From positions 1 through 52,844 of the forward strand of contig CADAIL010000019.1 in the NCBI GenBank assembly GCA_902788035.1: 52,844 nucleotides of DNA, in the 5' to 3' direction. Numbering within the stretch: position 1 is the first letter of the stretch; the number at the start of each line of letters is the position of its first letter. This stretch comes from an uncultured Lachnospiraceae bacterium. GTDB taxonomy: Bacteria > Bacillota > Clostridia > Lachnospirales > Lachnospiraceae. Of this stretch, positions 1 through 8,500 are shown piece by piece. The notes beneath the pieces were generated by a model that saw only the letters and a list, made by a program, of their open reading frames with translations, ran no database searches and was not told where the DNA came from. The position numbers were made by a program, and so were the translations under genes.

Positions 1-669
1 ACGCATGTTTGCAAACATTTGTTCGTATTAATAGATAAAAAAGGGGCAATTCCTCTCGGCAATTGAATTACCGAGAATCCTTGCCTATTCTTCTTGAACG
101 AAACTTCGTGCAGCACCAGTACATCGCCCGGACCTGCCTCGGGGTGATTTTTCAGCATCTCCTCGATGCATTTTTCCGATACCGTGATGCCACCGAGATC
201 CCCCGAATAATACACGAGCTTTCTCCCAAGAACAAATGTGTACGCATAGGACATGAGCCCTTTTGAGTGCCTGCCTGTCGTGTCAACATATTGTATCTCG
301 GGAATTTTAGTCAGCGGCACGAGCTCAACATATTTGTCCAACTCAGACATAAAGCAGCTTATGTACCTGACAAGTTCGTCCCTGAAATTCGGGGTCGCGT
401 ATAATACCTTCGCCCGCTCCCCGCTGGTAAAATATTTCCTGAGAATGAGCGGATGAAGTCCTCCGGCATGGTCCCCGTGCAGATGGGTCAGGAGCACATA
501 ATCGATCTCATCCAGCACTCCTTCCTCCATGATTCTCGGATAATTCGCATATCCGCAGTCGGAGCACGTTCCCCTCCCCGGTCCTGACCAGAGCAGATGA
601 ATTTCCAAGGTCGTATGACCACATGTTGCCGGTACCTATAAATCTTATGTCTTCATTTATCCGTATCAT
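1..669 (-). pseudogene. Metallo-beta-lactamase-fold hydrolase, frameshifted and cut by the window edge
   Basis: Two adjoining minus-strand frames together read as one metallo-beta-lactamase-fold protein. The start is ATG at 669, with a GGAG box 7 bases upstream. The frame runs to about position 564, then breaks. From 560 the protein continues in another frame with no stop down to base 1. At the break I expect 'VLLIDCG' but two bases are missing (or one is extra) between 560 and 567. The second frame carries the metal-binding motif THLHGDHAGG at about 461-488 and later an SGD (aspartate ligand) motif near 200 and LHE near 110. The family usually hydrolyses phosphodiester, ester or thioester bonds with two metal ions. 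No substrate can be read from the sequence. The break could be a sequencing error, because the downstream frame is well preserved. Confidence 0.75.
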
Positions 670-750
670 ATCTTTGCTCCTATCAGGTTCATATTCTTCA
701 TAGCGTCGACTTGTATCTGCCTGTCGCAGTCTTTGCATGAATTCCGCCAA

Positions 751-863
751 TAAGAAAGAAGGGAGCTGTCACAGCAGACGATATCCACAATACATACAAG
801 TGTTATCGGCATATTACAGCCGATATATGTGGCAGATTCGCGCTTAAGTGCGGCAGCTCCTTC
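751..863 (-). terminator. Long inverted repeat after the 872-1393 gene, possible terminator
   Basis: The arms GAAGGGAGCTG (758-768) and CAGCTCCTTC (854-863) face each other across about 85 bases that contain a second hairpin (ATCGGC/GCCGAT). On the minus strand the outer stem is followed by CTTCTTTCTTA. It lies just beyond the stop of the minus-strand gene at 872. A similar architecture (an outer arm with GCTGTCACA) is seen at 10668-10743. Confidence 0.45.
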
Positions 864-871
864 GTTATTCG

Positions 872-1393
872 TTAAGACTGATGAGATATAAATTCAATGT
901 ATTCCCGTATCTCCTCGCGGATCATGTCCTCCGTGACCTCGGCGAACTGTTCCATGTAGGCATGCCCTTCCATGTCCCCCGCGCTTGAAGCCGAGCTGGC
1001 GATTCCGAGGTCTTCCATGATGGAGATGAGCTTTGCCCCGATTTTCTCATCTAAAACCTTCATCTGCATGAGCTTATTCGTAAAATCATAGGCATTGAGG
1101 GGCTTGTCCGGCTTTGTGTAGGGCGCGCACTCATAATCAATTACCGTCTCAACAAGGTCCTCATAATTCCTGGGGAGATCGTTCTCGAGGTGATGAGGCT
1201 GATGCATCACGTGGACCTTCTGGGCTTCCTTTTGCCCAAGAAAAAGATACATGACCATCTTATCCATGTCGTGGATCCTTGCTCTTTTGAGCATCTCTTC
1301 CCTTAAATCCGGATCGTGGATCAGCTTATTTACACAGTATTCAAATGCCCGTCTGTGCCTATATGTATATATGCACCAGTTCAGATTCTTCAT
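872..1393 (-). CDS. Conserved protein of unknown function, DUF5662-like
   Basis: 173-residue soluble protein. ATG start at 1393 with CGGAGG 7 bases upstream. The N-terminal half is basic and helical, with the histidine/aspartate-rich stretches RARIHDMDK (about 38-46) and HQPHHLEND (about 64-72). This is the type of spacing seen in small HD-like metal-binding folds. My recollection is that it belongs to a Firmicutes and phage family of unknown function catalogued as DUF5662, but I could not confirm that by alignment. There is no signal peptide or membrane segment. It stands alone, with a hairpin downstream, so context gives no role. Confidence 0.6.
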   Translation of the reverse strand: MKNLNWCIYTYRHRRAFEYCVNKLIHDPDLREEMLKRARIHDMDKMVMYLFLGQKEAQKVHVMHQPHHLENDLPRNYEDLVETVIDYECAPYTKPDKPLNAYDFTNKLMQMKVLDEKIGAKLISIMEDLGIASSASSAGDMEGHAYMEQFAEVTEDMIREEIREYIEFISHQS

Positions 1394-1781
1394 GGTATGC
1401 CTCCGACGAATTCATCCGCTGTGAATATCTTACTACAATGCTCGGCTTCGGGCAAATCTGACTTTTCTAATCTGCAAGGGTGTACATGTCTCAAAAAAAA
1501 CCCGGCGGCCTTACGACTCGATGGTCTTCACCTCACTCACTGCTGGCAGTACACGTCTCAAGGAAAACCCGGCGGCCTCACGAAAGCAGTCACAAGAATG
1601 CACAGGCTGCTCATGAGACCCGCCGCGCGGTGAATAGGATTGACCACAGGTGCGGTAACAAATTATCGGTTCTACTGTCTAAAAAATACCGTGCGGGACA
1701 TGCCCGTTGCATGCCCTGCTCAATTGATTTAAAATTAAATTCAGAAACTTATAACACTGTCATCCTATCGGAGGTCACACT
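1394..1781. repeat. Intergenic region with a 33-bp imperfect direct repeat and a candidate yfcE promoter
   Basis: No gene is visible in these 388 bases. Two 33-bp copies (1483-1515 and 1550-1582, four mismatches, offset 67) share the core CCCGGCGGCC. Closer to the downstream gene, TTGCAT (1707-1712) and TAAAAT (1730-1735) are 17 bases apart and could be a sigma-A promoter; TTGATT/TATAAC at 1724 and 1750 is a poorer alternative with a 20-base spacer. The promoter is a weak prediction. Confidence 0.4.
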
Positions 1782-2444
1782 ATGCGGGTCGCTATTATTT
1801 CGGACACTCATAACATGATCAGGACAGAACTCAAAGCGTATCTTGAGGGCTGCGAATTGATCCTGCACGCTGGAGACATCTCAAAGCCCGAGATTCTTGA
1901 CGCGTTGAAATCCTATGCGCCGGTCTATGTCGTCCGCGGCAACAATGACAGACAGTGGGCAGAAGAGATTCCCTATACGCTCAGGTTCGAGCTTGGCGGA
2001 ATCAGTTTTTTCATGATTCACAAGGTGCATGAGCGGCCGCAGGATCTGCGGTCTCAGGGAGTGGATGTCGTTATCTATGGTCACACTCATAAGTATGACG
2101 ACCACGAGGAGGACGGCATGCGCTTCCTGAACCCCGGGAGCTGCGGACCGAGACGATTCACTCAGCCGATCACAATGATGATCGCCGAGATTGGAGACGG
2201 AAAGATCGAGGTGGAGAAGATCGAGATTCCTCACACGCCGACAAAGACGCTGGTAAAATCAATGCCGCCCGATATGCCGATCATAGTCTCCCGCGTGGTC
2301 AGAGACATCAAGCGGAATAAGTCCGTGCAGGAGATCGCGGACAGGAACGGGATCTCAGTGGAGCTTTCCAAGCTCATCTGCAGGCTGTATCTCACTCATC
2401 CCGGGATCGACGTGGATGGCATCGTGAGGAAGATGGGGCTGTGA
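1782..2444 (+). CDS. YfcE/MJ0936-type metallophosphoesterase with C-terminal extension
   Basis: 220 residues, ATG with CGGAGG 6 bases upstream. The complete calcineurin-like phosphodiesterase signature is present: DTH (8-10), GD (31-32), GNND (53-56), a histidine near 80, and GHTH (100-103). These ligate two metal ions in YfcE-type enzymes, which act on phosphodiesters in vitro. YfcE proteins are usually about 160-185 residues. Here residues about 155-220 form an extra domain rich in helices (IVSRVVRDI, VQEIADRNGISVELSKLI), which reads like a helix-turn-helix or small binding domain. The neighbours are unrelated, and the natural substrate is unknown. The family call is firm. Confidence 0.88.
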   Translation: MRVAIISDTHNMIRTELKAYLEGCELILHAGDISKPEILDALKSYAPVYVVRGNNDRQWAEEIPYTLRFELGGISFFMIHKVHERPQDLRSQGVDVVIYGHTHKYDDHEEDGMRFLNPGSCGPRRFTQPITMMIAEIGDGKIEVEKIEIPHTPTKTLVKSMPPDMPIIVSRVVRDIKRNKSVQEIADRNGISVELSKLICRLYLTHPGIDVDGIVRKMGL

Positions 2445-2535
2445 GCAGCCTCACTTCTCAAGGAGCCAGGCCAGTCCCTTGGACAGCATGATTGGCAGCA
2501 GCCTCACTTCCCAAGGAGCCAGGCCAGTCCCTTGG
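2444..2535. repeat. 39-bp direct duplication of the esterase 3' end
   Basis: Bases 2444-2482 and 2497-2535 are identical except for one T/C difference, offset 53. The right copy is the last 11 codons plus stop of the minus-strand esterase (ending GLAWLLGK). The left copy would encode GLAWLLEK and a stop. It is either a recent local duplication or the stump of a deleted second esterase gene. Confidence 0.85.
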
Positions 2536-3196
2536 CGACCCTGATATCGCTGTCAACAAAATGATTTCCCGGGTTCCAGTCCAGCTGACAGCGGACTCCC
2601 GCACTCTCAAGCAGTGTATACTGCTCGCGGATCGCGTTTCCCACGGTCGCCATGACCGGATTCCTTGTCTTTTCTTCTTTCATCCCGAGGCTCATATAGA
2701 CTTCCGGCACCCTAATTTCATGGTCCTTCGCATAGTCCAGCCAACCCGGATACCAGACGGAAGGTGAAACTGCAGCTGCTCCGGCGAAGGCATCCGTCTC
2801 ATAGACCGCCCACAGCGCAAAAAGGCCTGCCAGCGAGTATCCGCAGATATAGGGCTTCCGCGCATTTGGCAGGTGTCTCCCTGCATTCGCCAGGTTCTCC
2901 CCCACATTTGGCAGCTCCTCCGCAAGCTGAGGCAGCACTTCACCAAGAAGCATATCCAATGTTTTTTGCGCACCGTCGCCGAAACCGACTTTCCCGAACA
3001 CCGGATCCGACTGCCACGGCGTGAGATCTTGATTCCAATCCTCGACCTTGACCGCAGCTATGCACCAGTCCGTATGGCCTGCGAGTTCTGTCAGCCGGAC
3101 TGCCTCACTCTCCATGACCTCCAGATCATGGTCGTCCACCATCTGAACAAACAAGTTGTGTCCATCTTTGTTGCCGTATAATTTCACATTATTCAT
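2504..3196 (-). CDS. Putative serine esterase of the Fes/enterochelin-esterase type
   Basis: 230 residues from ATG at 3196, chosen because GGAG lies 7 bases upstream; an in-frame start at 3253 lacks a good site. An alpha/beta-hydrolase fold is suggested by the nucleophile elbow GYSLAG, a following acidic region, and a C-terminal GNHFVDSD that supplies the histidine. This fits the 'putative esterase' family (ferric-enterobactin esterase and feruloyl/acetyl esterase relatives). There is no signal peptide, so it should be cytoplasmic. The siderophore role of the namesake is not supported by the context. Before the nucleophile there is a three-copy, 21-bp in-frame tandem repeat (2852-2914) encoding LPNVGEN, LANAGRH, LPNARKP, which looks like a recent insertion in a surface loop. 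Confidence 0.75.
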   Translation of the reverse strand: MNNVKLYGNKDGHNLFVQMVDDHDLEVMESEAVRLTELAGHTDWCIAAVKVEDWNQDLTPWQSDPVFGKVGFGDGAQKTLDMLLGEVLPQLAEELPNVGENLANAGRHLPNARKPYICGYSLAGLFALWAVYETDAFAGAAAVSPSVWYPGWLDYAKDHEIRVPEVYMSLGMKEEKTRNPVMATVGNAIREQYTLLESAGVRCQLDWNPGNHFVDSDIRVAKGLAWLLGK

Positions 3197-3248
3197 GTTA
3201 TTTCTCCGATTGTTCACATTTTTTTCAAGTCTCGCAATCGCAACTGTA

Positions 3249-3497
3249 TTCAAGTCTCGCTCGCGAGACTTGGCGCGGGATTCGGGTCAGCGTTAGCTGA
3301 CATCTTCCAAACCGAATCCCTGCGGTCTTCGCTTCGCTACGGTCGGCGCCTATGTGCCCTGCGGGTAAAAGCGAACGTCCACTGGACGTTCTGCGCCCTC
3401 GCGGAGCGTATTTCTCAGTGGGGGATTGACACCCGCCACTGAGACTAGTTTGTTGCCCACCACCTATAAAGGCGGGGGCATCTCACACTGAGATATA
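3249..3497 (+). repeat. Structured intergenic repeat, copy A (longest member)
   Basis: A series of hairpins fills 249 bases: palindrome CAAGTCTCGC/GCGAGACTTG (3251-3272); GATTCGG...CCGAATC enclosing GTCAGC/GCTGAC; GAACGTCC/GGACGTTC near 3372-3392; then CTCAGTGG/CCACTGAG and GCCCACC/GGCGGGGGC in 3414-3497. The 3414-3497 part is about 87 percent identical to 22730-22813. The first part recurs at 10446-10560 and, degenerate, at 8850-8935. The layout of consecutive 3'-end hairpins resembles the right end of IS200/IS605-type elements or their guide RNA, but no tnpA or tnpB is present here. This identity is inference. Confidence 0.7.
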
Positions 3498-3641
3498 TTA
3501 TACCTGCTATAATATCCATTTAAAACGATTACTCAAATCAAATCTGCTAAATTAGCATAATAATAGTACTATTTACCTAACTAGCGTGACCGTAGTGTAT
3601 CAAGTTAGTTTTATTTCTGCTGCCGTTATTAATGTTTTTTT
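3498..3641. other. AT-rich spacer without a visible gene
   Basis: This stretch is much richer in A+T than its surroundings, with several TATAAT-like hexamers (for example near 3509). It separates the structured repeat from the tandem array. I see no reading frame with a ribosome binding site. Confidence 0.4.
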
Positions 3642-4262
3642 CCAAAGGCAGCTAAAACGCCTTCCAACGGGCTCTTTTGCTGCCTTTCGCTCTGGCAAGC
3701 AAGATGGGGTTTTCGTCAAAGGCAGCTAAAACGCCCTCCGACGCGCTCTTTTGCTGCCTCTCGCTCTGGCAAGCAAGATGGGGTTGTTTTCGTCAAAGGC
3801 AGCTAAAACGCCCTCCGACGCGCTCTTCTGCTGCCTTTCGCTCCGGGAAGCAAGATGGGGTTTTCGACAAAAGCAGCAAAAACGCCCTCCGACGCGCTCT
3901 TCTGCTGCCTTTCGCTCCGGGAAGCAAGATGGGGGTTCGCCAAAGGCAGCTAAAATGGCTTCCGACGCGCTCTTCTGCTGCCTTTTGCTCCGGGAAGCAA
4001 GATGGGGTTTTCGACAAAAGCAGCAAAAACGCCCTCCGGCGGGCTATTCTGCTGCCTTTCGCTCAAGGGCAAGTTTGAACCCTTCGCCAAAGGCAACTAA
4101 AATGGCTTCCGACGGGCTCTTCTGCTGCCTTTCGCTCATGGGAGCAAGATGGGGCTTTCGCCAAAGGCAACTAGAACGCCTTCCGACGGGCTCTTCTGCT
4201 GCCTTTCGCTCGAGGGCAGGTTGACCCCCTTCGCCAAAGGCAACCAAAGCGGCTCACGCCAA
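3642..4262. repeat. Tandem array of about 8.4 hairpin-forming units of 73-77 bp
   Basis: Units start at 3642, 3716, 3793, 3867, 3940, 4014, 4087, 4161 and 4234 (partial). Each contains the inverted arms AAAGGCAGC and GCTGCCTTT about 30 bases apart, then a GCTCCGGGAAGCAAGATGGGG-like linker. Two unit types alternate in part (AAAGGCAGCTAAAA versus AAAAGCAGCAAAA). Between the arms a short GCC...GGGC pairing varies in sequence. The period is not a multiple of three, so long open frames through the array are translation artefacts. There are no unique spacers, so this is not CRISPR. It lies between two genes transcribed on the minus strand. Confidence 0.9.
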
Positions 4263-4295
4263 GGAAAAATGCTGCTTCAGCAGCAGAATATCAAG

Positions 4296-4339
4296 AAAAA
4301 AAAGAACTGTCGGCCCAAATATGAACGGGTCGACAGTTC
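4296..4339 (-). terminator. Rho-independent terminator of the AraC regulator gene
   Basis: On the minus strand GAACTGTCG...CGACAGTTC (4304-4339), with an inner CCCG/CGGG pairing, is followed directly by a run of T (complement of the A run at 4296-4303). It begins 30 bases after the regulator's stop codon. Confidence 0.85.
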
Positions 4340-4368
4340 AAGAAAGAAAATCATCAAATTATCAGCGC

Positions 4369-5241
4369 TCAGGAATTTTCAATCAGCTTATCGCGATATG
4401 TCTTGCGGTACTTGGTCGGCGACTGCCCCTTAGCCTTGCGAAAGACACGACTGAAATACATCGAATTCTCATAGCCCAGGCTGTGAGCGATCTCAGTGAT
4501 CGTGAGATCAGACGTTTCCAAAAGGATCTGAGCATTTCGCATTCGCTGATCAAGCAAATATTTCATGGGAGACACGCCGACAATCTCGCGGAAGCATTTA
4601 CTGAACCAGCTCGTGCTCATGTTCCTGGAGGCGGCGTACTGTTCTATGCTGATTTCCTCATTATAGTGATCCTTGAAATAGGCTCTGGCATGATCGATCT
4701 CATCCTGCACGAACCCCTTGATCTTCGGTATGCCCTGATTCATCCGCCGGTTCATGATGATCAGGAGCTCACGCAGCAGATAGGTAAGGTTCTCCTCATA
4801 GCAGAAAGCACACTCCAGAAGCTCATCCCTCATCCGTTTAAAAAGATCCTCATACTCATAGGAAATGCCGGTGTGCAGAATATAGCCGTCCAGCGGAATC
4901 TCATAATGCTTCAGAATGCTCTTAACCTGACGGCCGGTAAAATGCACGAACCAGTACTGGGACCTGTCCTTACCCAGAAAATAATAATGCTGCTCCTGTT
5001 TCGGCTGATATAGCACCATATTGCCGGCAGGCACTATAACTTCATGCCCATCCAGAATAAAGTGTCCTTCGCCTGCACAGATATAGACAAGCTGCCAGTC
5101 GACGCGGCCTTTCGGACGCCAGGTCGGGAGTTTCGGCCATTTGATCAGCTGGTAAGTTCCCGCGCTCAGGACCCTGAGCGCCATTTTGTTTTCTTTAAAA
5201 GGTACTCTTGAATTATTTAAATAACCCGAATTGACATACAT
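4369..5241 (-). CDS. AraC-family transcriptional regulator of the lactose locus
   Basis: 290 residues. The ATG at 5241 is preferred because AAGGGGGTGA lies 8-10 bases upstream; the in-frame GTG at 5253 overlaps that box. Residues about 25-105 form a cupin-like sugar-sensing domain (VYICAGEGHFILDGHEVIVP). Residues about 190-285 form the double helix-turn-helix with the family signature (ISIEQYAASRNMS..WFSKCF and ITEIAHSLGYENSMYFSRVF). It is transcribed away from the beta-galactosidase gene, with 319 bases between them. The likely role is a sugar-responsive activator of lacZ and the symporter. The inducer cannot be read from sequence. Confidence 0.88.
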   Translation of the reverse strand: MYVNSGYLNNSRVPFKENKMALRVLSAGTYQLIKWPKLPTWRPKGRVDWQLVYICAGEGHFILDGHEVIVPAGNMVLYQPKQEQHYYFLGKDRSQYWFVHFTGRQVKSILKHYEIPLDGYILHTGISYEYEDLFKRMRDELLECAFCYEENLTYLLRELLIIMNRRMNQGIPKIKGFVQDEIDHARAYFKDHYNEEISIEQYAASRNMSTSWFSKCFREIVGVSPMKYLLDQRMRNAQILLETSDLTITEIAHSLGYENSMYFSRVFRKAKGQSPTKYRKTYRDKLIENS

Positions 5242-5560
5242 AAATTCTGTCACCCCCTTACGGGTAAAATCCTCTCTGAAATGATAATTATTAAGATATC
5301 TAAAGTTTACAAAAAATAGGCTCCTTCTGCCACATCCTTCATGTTTTGTGCAGAAATTGAATTGTTTTGTTCATATGAATCAACCTCTGTGGTCGGTATG
5401 ATTTTCAATAGGAGACTATGCCCCGGCAAATGCAGCCCGCGTTTTCGACCTTCTACCGCAGGGCATTCCCCCGTGCAAGTCTTATCATCTCAGTCAGGTA
5501 GCTGCGAAGCGTAAAGCCTCGCAGTTACCTTCCTACACCCCAAGAAAGGAGGGTACCATC
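5242..5560. promoter_or_regulatory. Divergent control region araC/lacZ with a possible leader peptide and hairpin
   Basis: The 319 bases hold the promoters of both genes, though I could not place -35/-10 boxes with confidence. A 27-codon open frame (ATG 5418 to TAG 5499-5501) follows GGAG at 5411-5414. Its stop codon lies inside a 12-bp imperfect stem, 5496-5507 with 5519-5530 (AGGTAGCTGCGA against TCGCAGTTACCT). The lacZ ribosome binding site follows at about 5545. This could be a leader peptide with a translation-coupled hairpin, or chance. A short palindrome TTCATATGAA lies at 5371-5380. Confidence 0.3.
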
Positions 5561-8500
5561 GTGCTCGTACCAAGACTGTATGAAGATCTGTCTGTCCTGC
5601 ATCAGAACACCATGCCGGTCCACAGTTACTTCATACCCACGTCTACGCCGCCCCGCACTCTATCAGCCCTGCCGCCGAGGGAAGATTCCGACCGGCTGCA
5701 GATGCTGAGCGGCATCGCCTGGAACTTCCGTTACTATTCAAGTATTCATGAACTGCGAGAAGCGTTCTATCTCCCGGACTTCAAGCCTGACGACGCGTGG
5801 AAGGAGGAAGTAGTACCCTTCTGCTGGCAAATGAAAGGCTACGACGAACACCAATACACCAACAACCGCTTCCCATTCCCGTTCGACCCGCCCTATGTGC
5901 CGCAGCACAATCCATGCGGTGCCTACACTCACACGTTCACATGGCACAAAGACCCGGATGCCCCCTGTACCTTCCTGTTTTTTGAAGGGGTCGACTCCTG
6001 CTTCTATGTCTGGCTGAACGGGAACTATGTCGGCTACAGCCAGGTCTCACACTACGTCTCCGAGTTCGATGTGACGGACTATCTCACCGAAGGTGAGAAC
6101 CATCTGGCAGTCCTTGTCCTCAAGTGGTGCGACGGCTCATATCTGGAAGATCAGGACAAGTTCCGCATGTCCGGTATTATCCGGGATGTCTACCTGCTGA
6201 ACCGTCCGAAGAACCGCATCACGGATTATGTCATCACTACAGATCTGTCGGAAGATCTGCGCACGGCGGATCTCAATATAAAATTCACTTTCAGCGGGGA
6301 GCCCATTCCGGTCAGCCTGAAGCTTTTCGAAAACCCTGAAAGTGGCAGCAATGATTCCGAGACGCCAAAAACCCGCAGTGCTGATTCCGAAGCTCCGGAA
6401 ACCGGCAATGCAGATTCCGAAGCTCCGGAAACCGGCAGCGCAGCCAGGACTATTCTAGAAGCCTCCCTGAGCGGTGAGTCGGAAATACATCTCGGAGTCA
6501 AGGATCCGCTCCTCTGGAATGCTGAGACACCGAACCTCTATACACTGATCATTGAGACGGAACACGAGACCATCACCGAGCGCGTCGGTTTCCGCAGCGT
6601 CTGCCTAAAGGACGGCGTCGTGTACCTGAACGGAGCTCCGATCAAATTCCGCGGTGTGAACCGGCACGAATCCGACCCGGTCACGGGTGAAGTACAGAGC
6701 AGATCCCGGATCGAGCAGGATCTTTACATGATCAAAAAATACAATTTCAACGGAGTTCGTGCCAGCCACTATCCGAACGTGCCCTATTTCTACCAGATCT
6801 GTGATGAACTTGGATTCTATGTCATAGACGAGGCCGACAACGAAAGCCACGGCACCGGTTCTCTCAGCTACAACGAGGATGACTACAACGAACGCATGCG
6901 GCTGGCCCACGTCCGGATTGCCGATAATCCGGATTTCATCCTGCCGACACTTGACAGAGTCCGCTCCATGGTCCTGATGAACAGAAATCGCCCATGCGTC
7001 CTCGTCTGGTCCATGGGAAATGAATGCGGTTACGGCTGCACCTTCGAGGAATCCCTCAAATGGACAAAAACTGTCGATCCGACCAGACTCACCACATATG
7101 AGAGCGCATATTACGCAGCCTTCGACCGGGAATATGATATGTCAAATATCGATCTCTACGGAAGAATGTATCCGCCGTTCTCTGATGTCACCGACTATCT
7201 TGCCAAGGATCCCGAGAAGCCTCTCCTTCTGGTCGAATACTGTCACTCTATGGGCAACGGCCCCGGAGACTTTAAGGAATACAGGGATCTGACAGAGAAA
7301 TACCCGCGTCTGTGCGGCGGATATGTCTGGGAATGGTGCGATCACGGAATCTACAAGGGAGTCGCCGAAAACGGCAAAGCCATGTACTGGTATGGCGGAG
7401 ACCACGGCGAACTTCAGCACGACGACAATTTCTGCCTGGACGGACTCGTCTATCCCGACAGAACGCCCCACACAGGTCTGCTGGAATTCAAGAATGTCCA
7501 CCGTCCGCTCCGTGCATCCTACGATCCGGCGGAAGGCATGCTGACCATAGGGAATTATCTGGATTTCCTTGATCTGTCTCCCTATGTCAGGGCCGACTAC
7601 AGCCTGACTCTGGACGGAGAGGAAATCGCGCACGGCTCGCTGAGTCTCCCGCCTGTGCCGCCTCACGGATATGCCAAAGTCCCGCTCACTCTCGACATTC
7701 CGGAAAAGGGAAGATGCTTCCTCTGTGTCACATATATCCTGACAAAACCGCTTAAGGGCATGCCGGCAGGACATGAGCTTGGATTTGATGATATCGAGAT
7801 ACAGACTGTGGACGAGAGAAATCAGAAGGCTCTGGCAATGTTCGCATCTGTGAAAAGAGTCCCTGCAACGAATTCAAAGAGCGAAAATGCGGCGTCCGCA
7901 GCAGCCCCGGAAAGTGAAGCTGCGGCATCCGCAGCAGCCCCGGAAAGTGAAACTGCGGCATCCGCAGCTCTCCCAACGGTAACAGAGCGAGGCACAGACC
8001 TCATCATCGAAGGCAGCGGCTTTGCTTACACACTGGACACACTCTCAGGCCGCTTCACTTCACTTGTGACAAATGGCAGAGAGATGCTTACGAAGCCTGT
8101 TGATTTCAACCTCTGGCGGGCGCCGACCGACAACGATCAGCCGCTCACCGAGCGCTGGAAATTCGAGCGTCTGGATCACACGGTCACCAGAGCTTACAGT
8201 GCTGCCTGGGAAAACAAGGCCGATGCAGTCGTCATTCGGATCAAGCAGTCAGTAGCGGCAATGTCGGTGCAGCCGATTATTCGGGTCGATACCATTTGCA
8301 GCATCTATCCCGACGGAACAATCAAGCTGGAGTGCAGCGCACTAAAAGACCGCGAGTTCCTGACGCTCCCGAGACTCGGCCTGCGTCTCTTCCTTGACCC
8401 GGCTTTAGGCGATGTCACCTACTACGGCATCGGTCCGCATGAGAGCTATATAGACAAGTGCCGCAGCGGAAAGCATGGAATTTATCATTCTTCCGTTGCA

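Noticed and set aside
3642..4262. Array as a CRISPR locus or as a repeat-protein gene
   Set aside because: Units are conserved over their whole length, so there are no spacers. Long open frames on both strands exist only because the GC-rich unit lacks stops; the 73-77 bp period shifts the frame at each unit, and there is no ribosome binding site.
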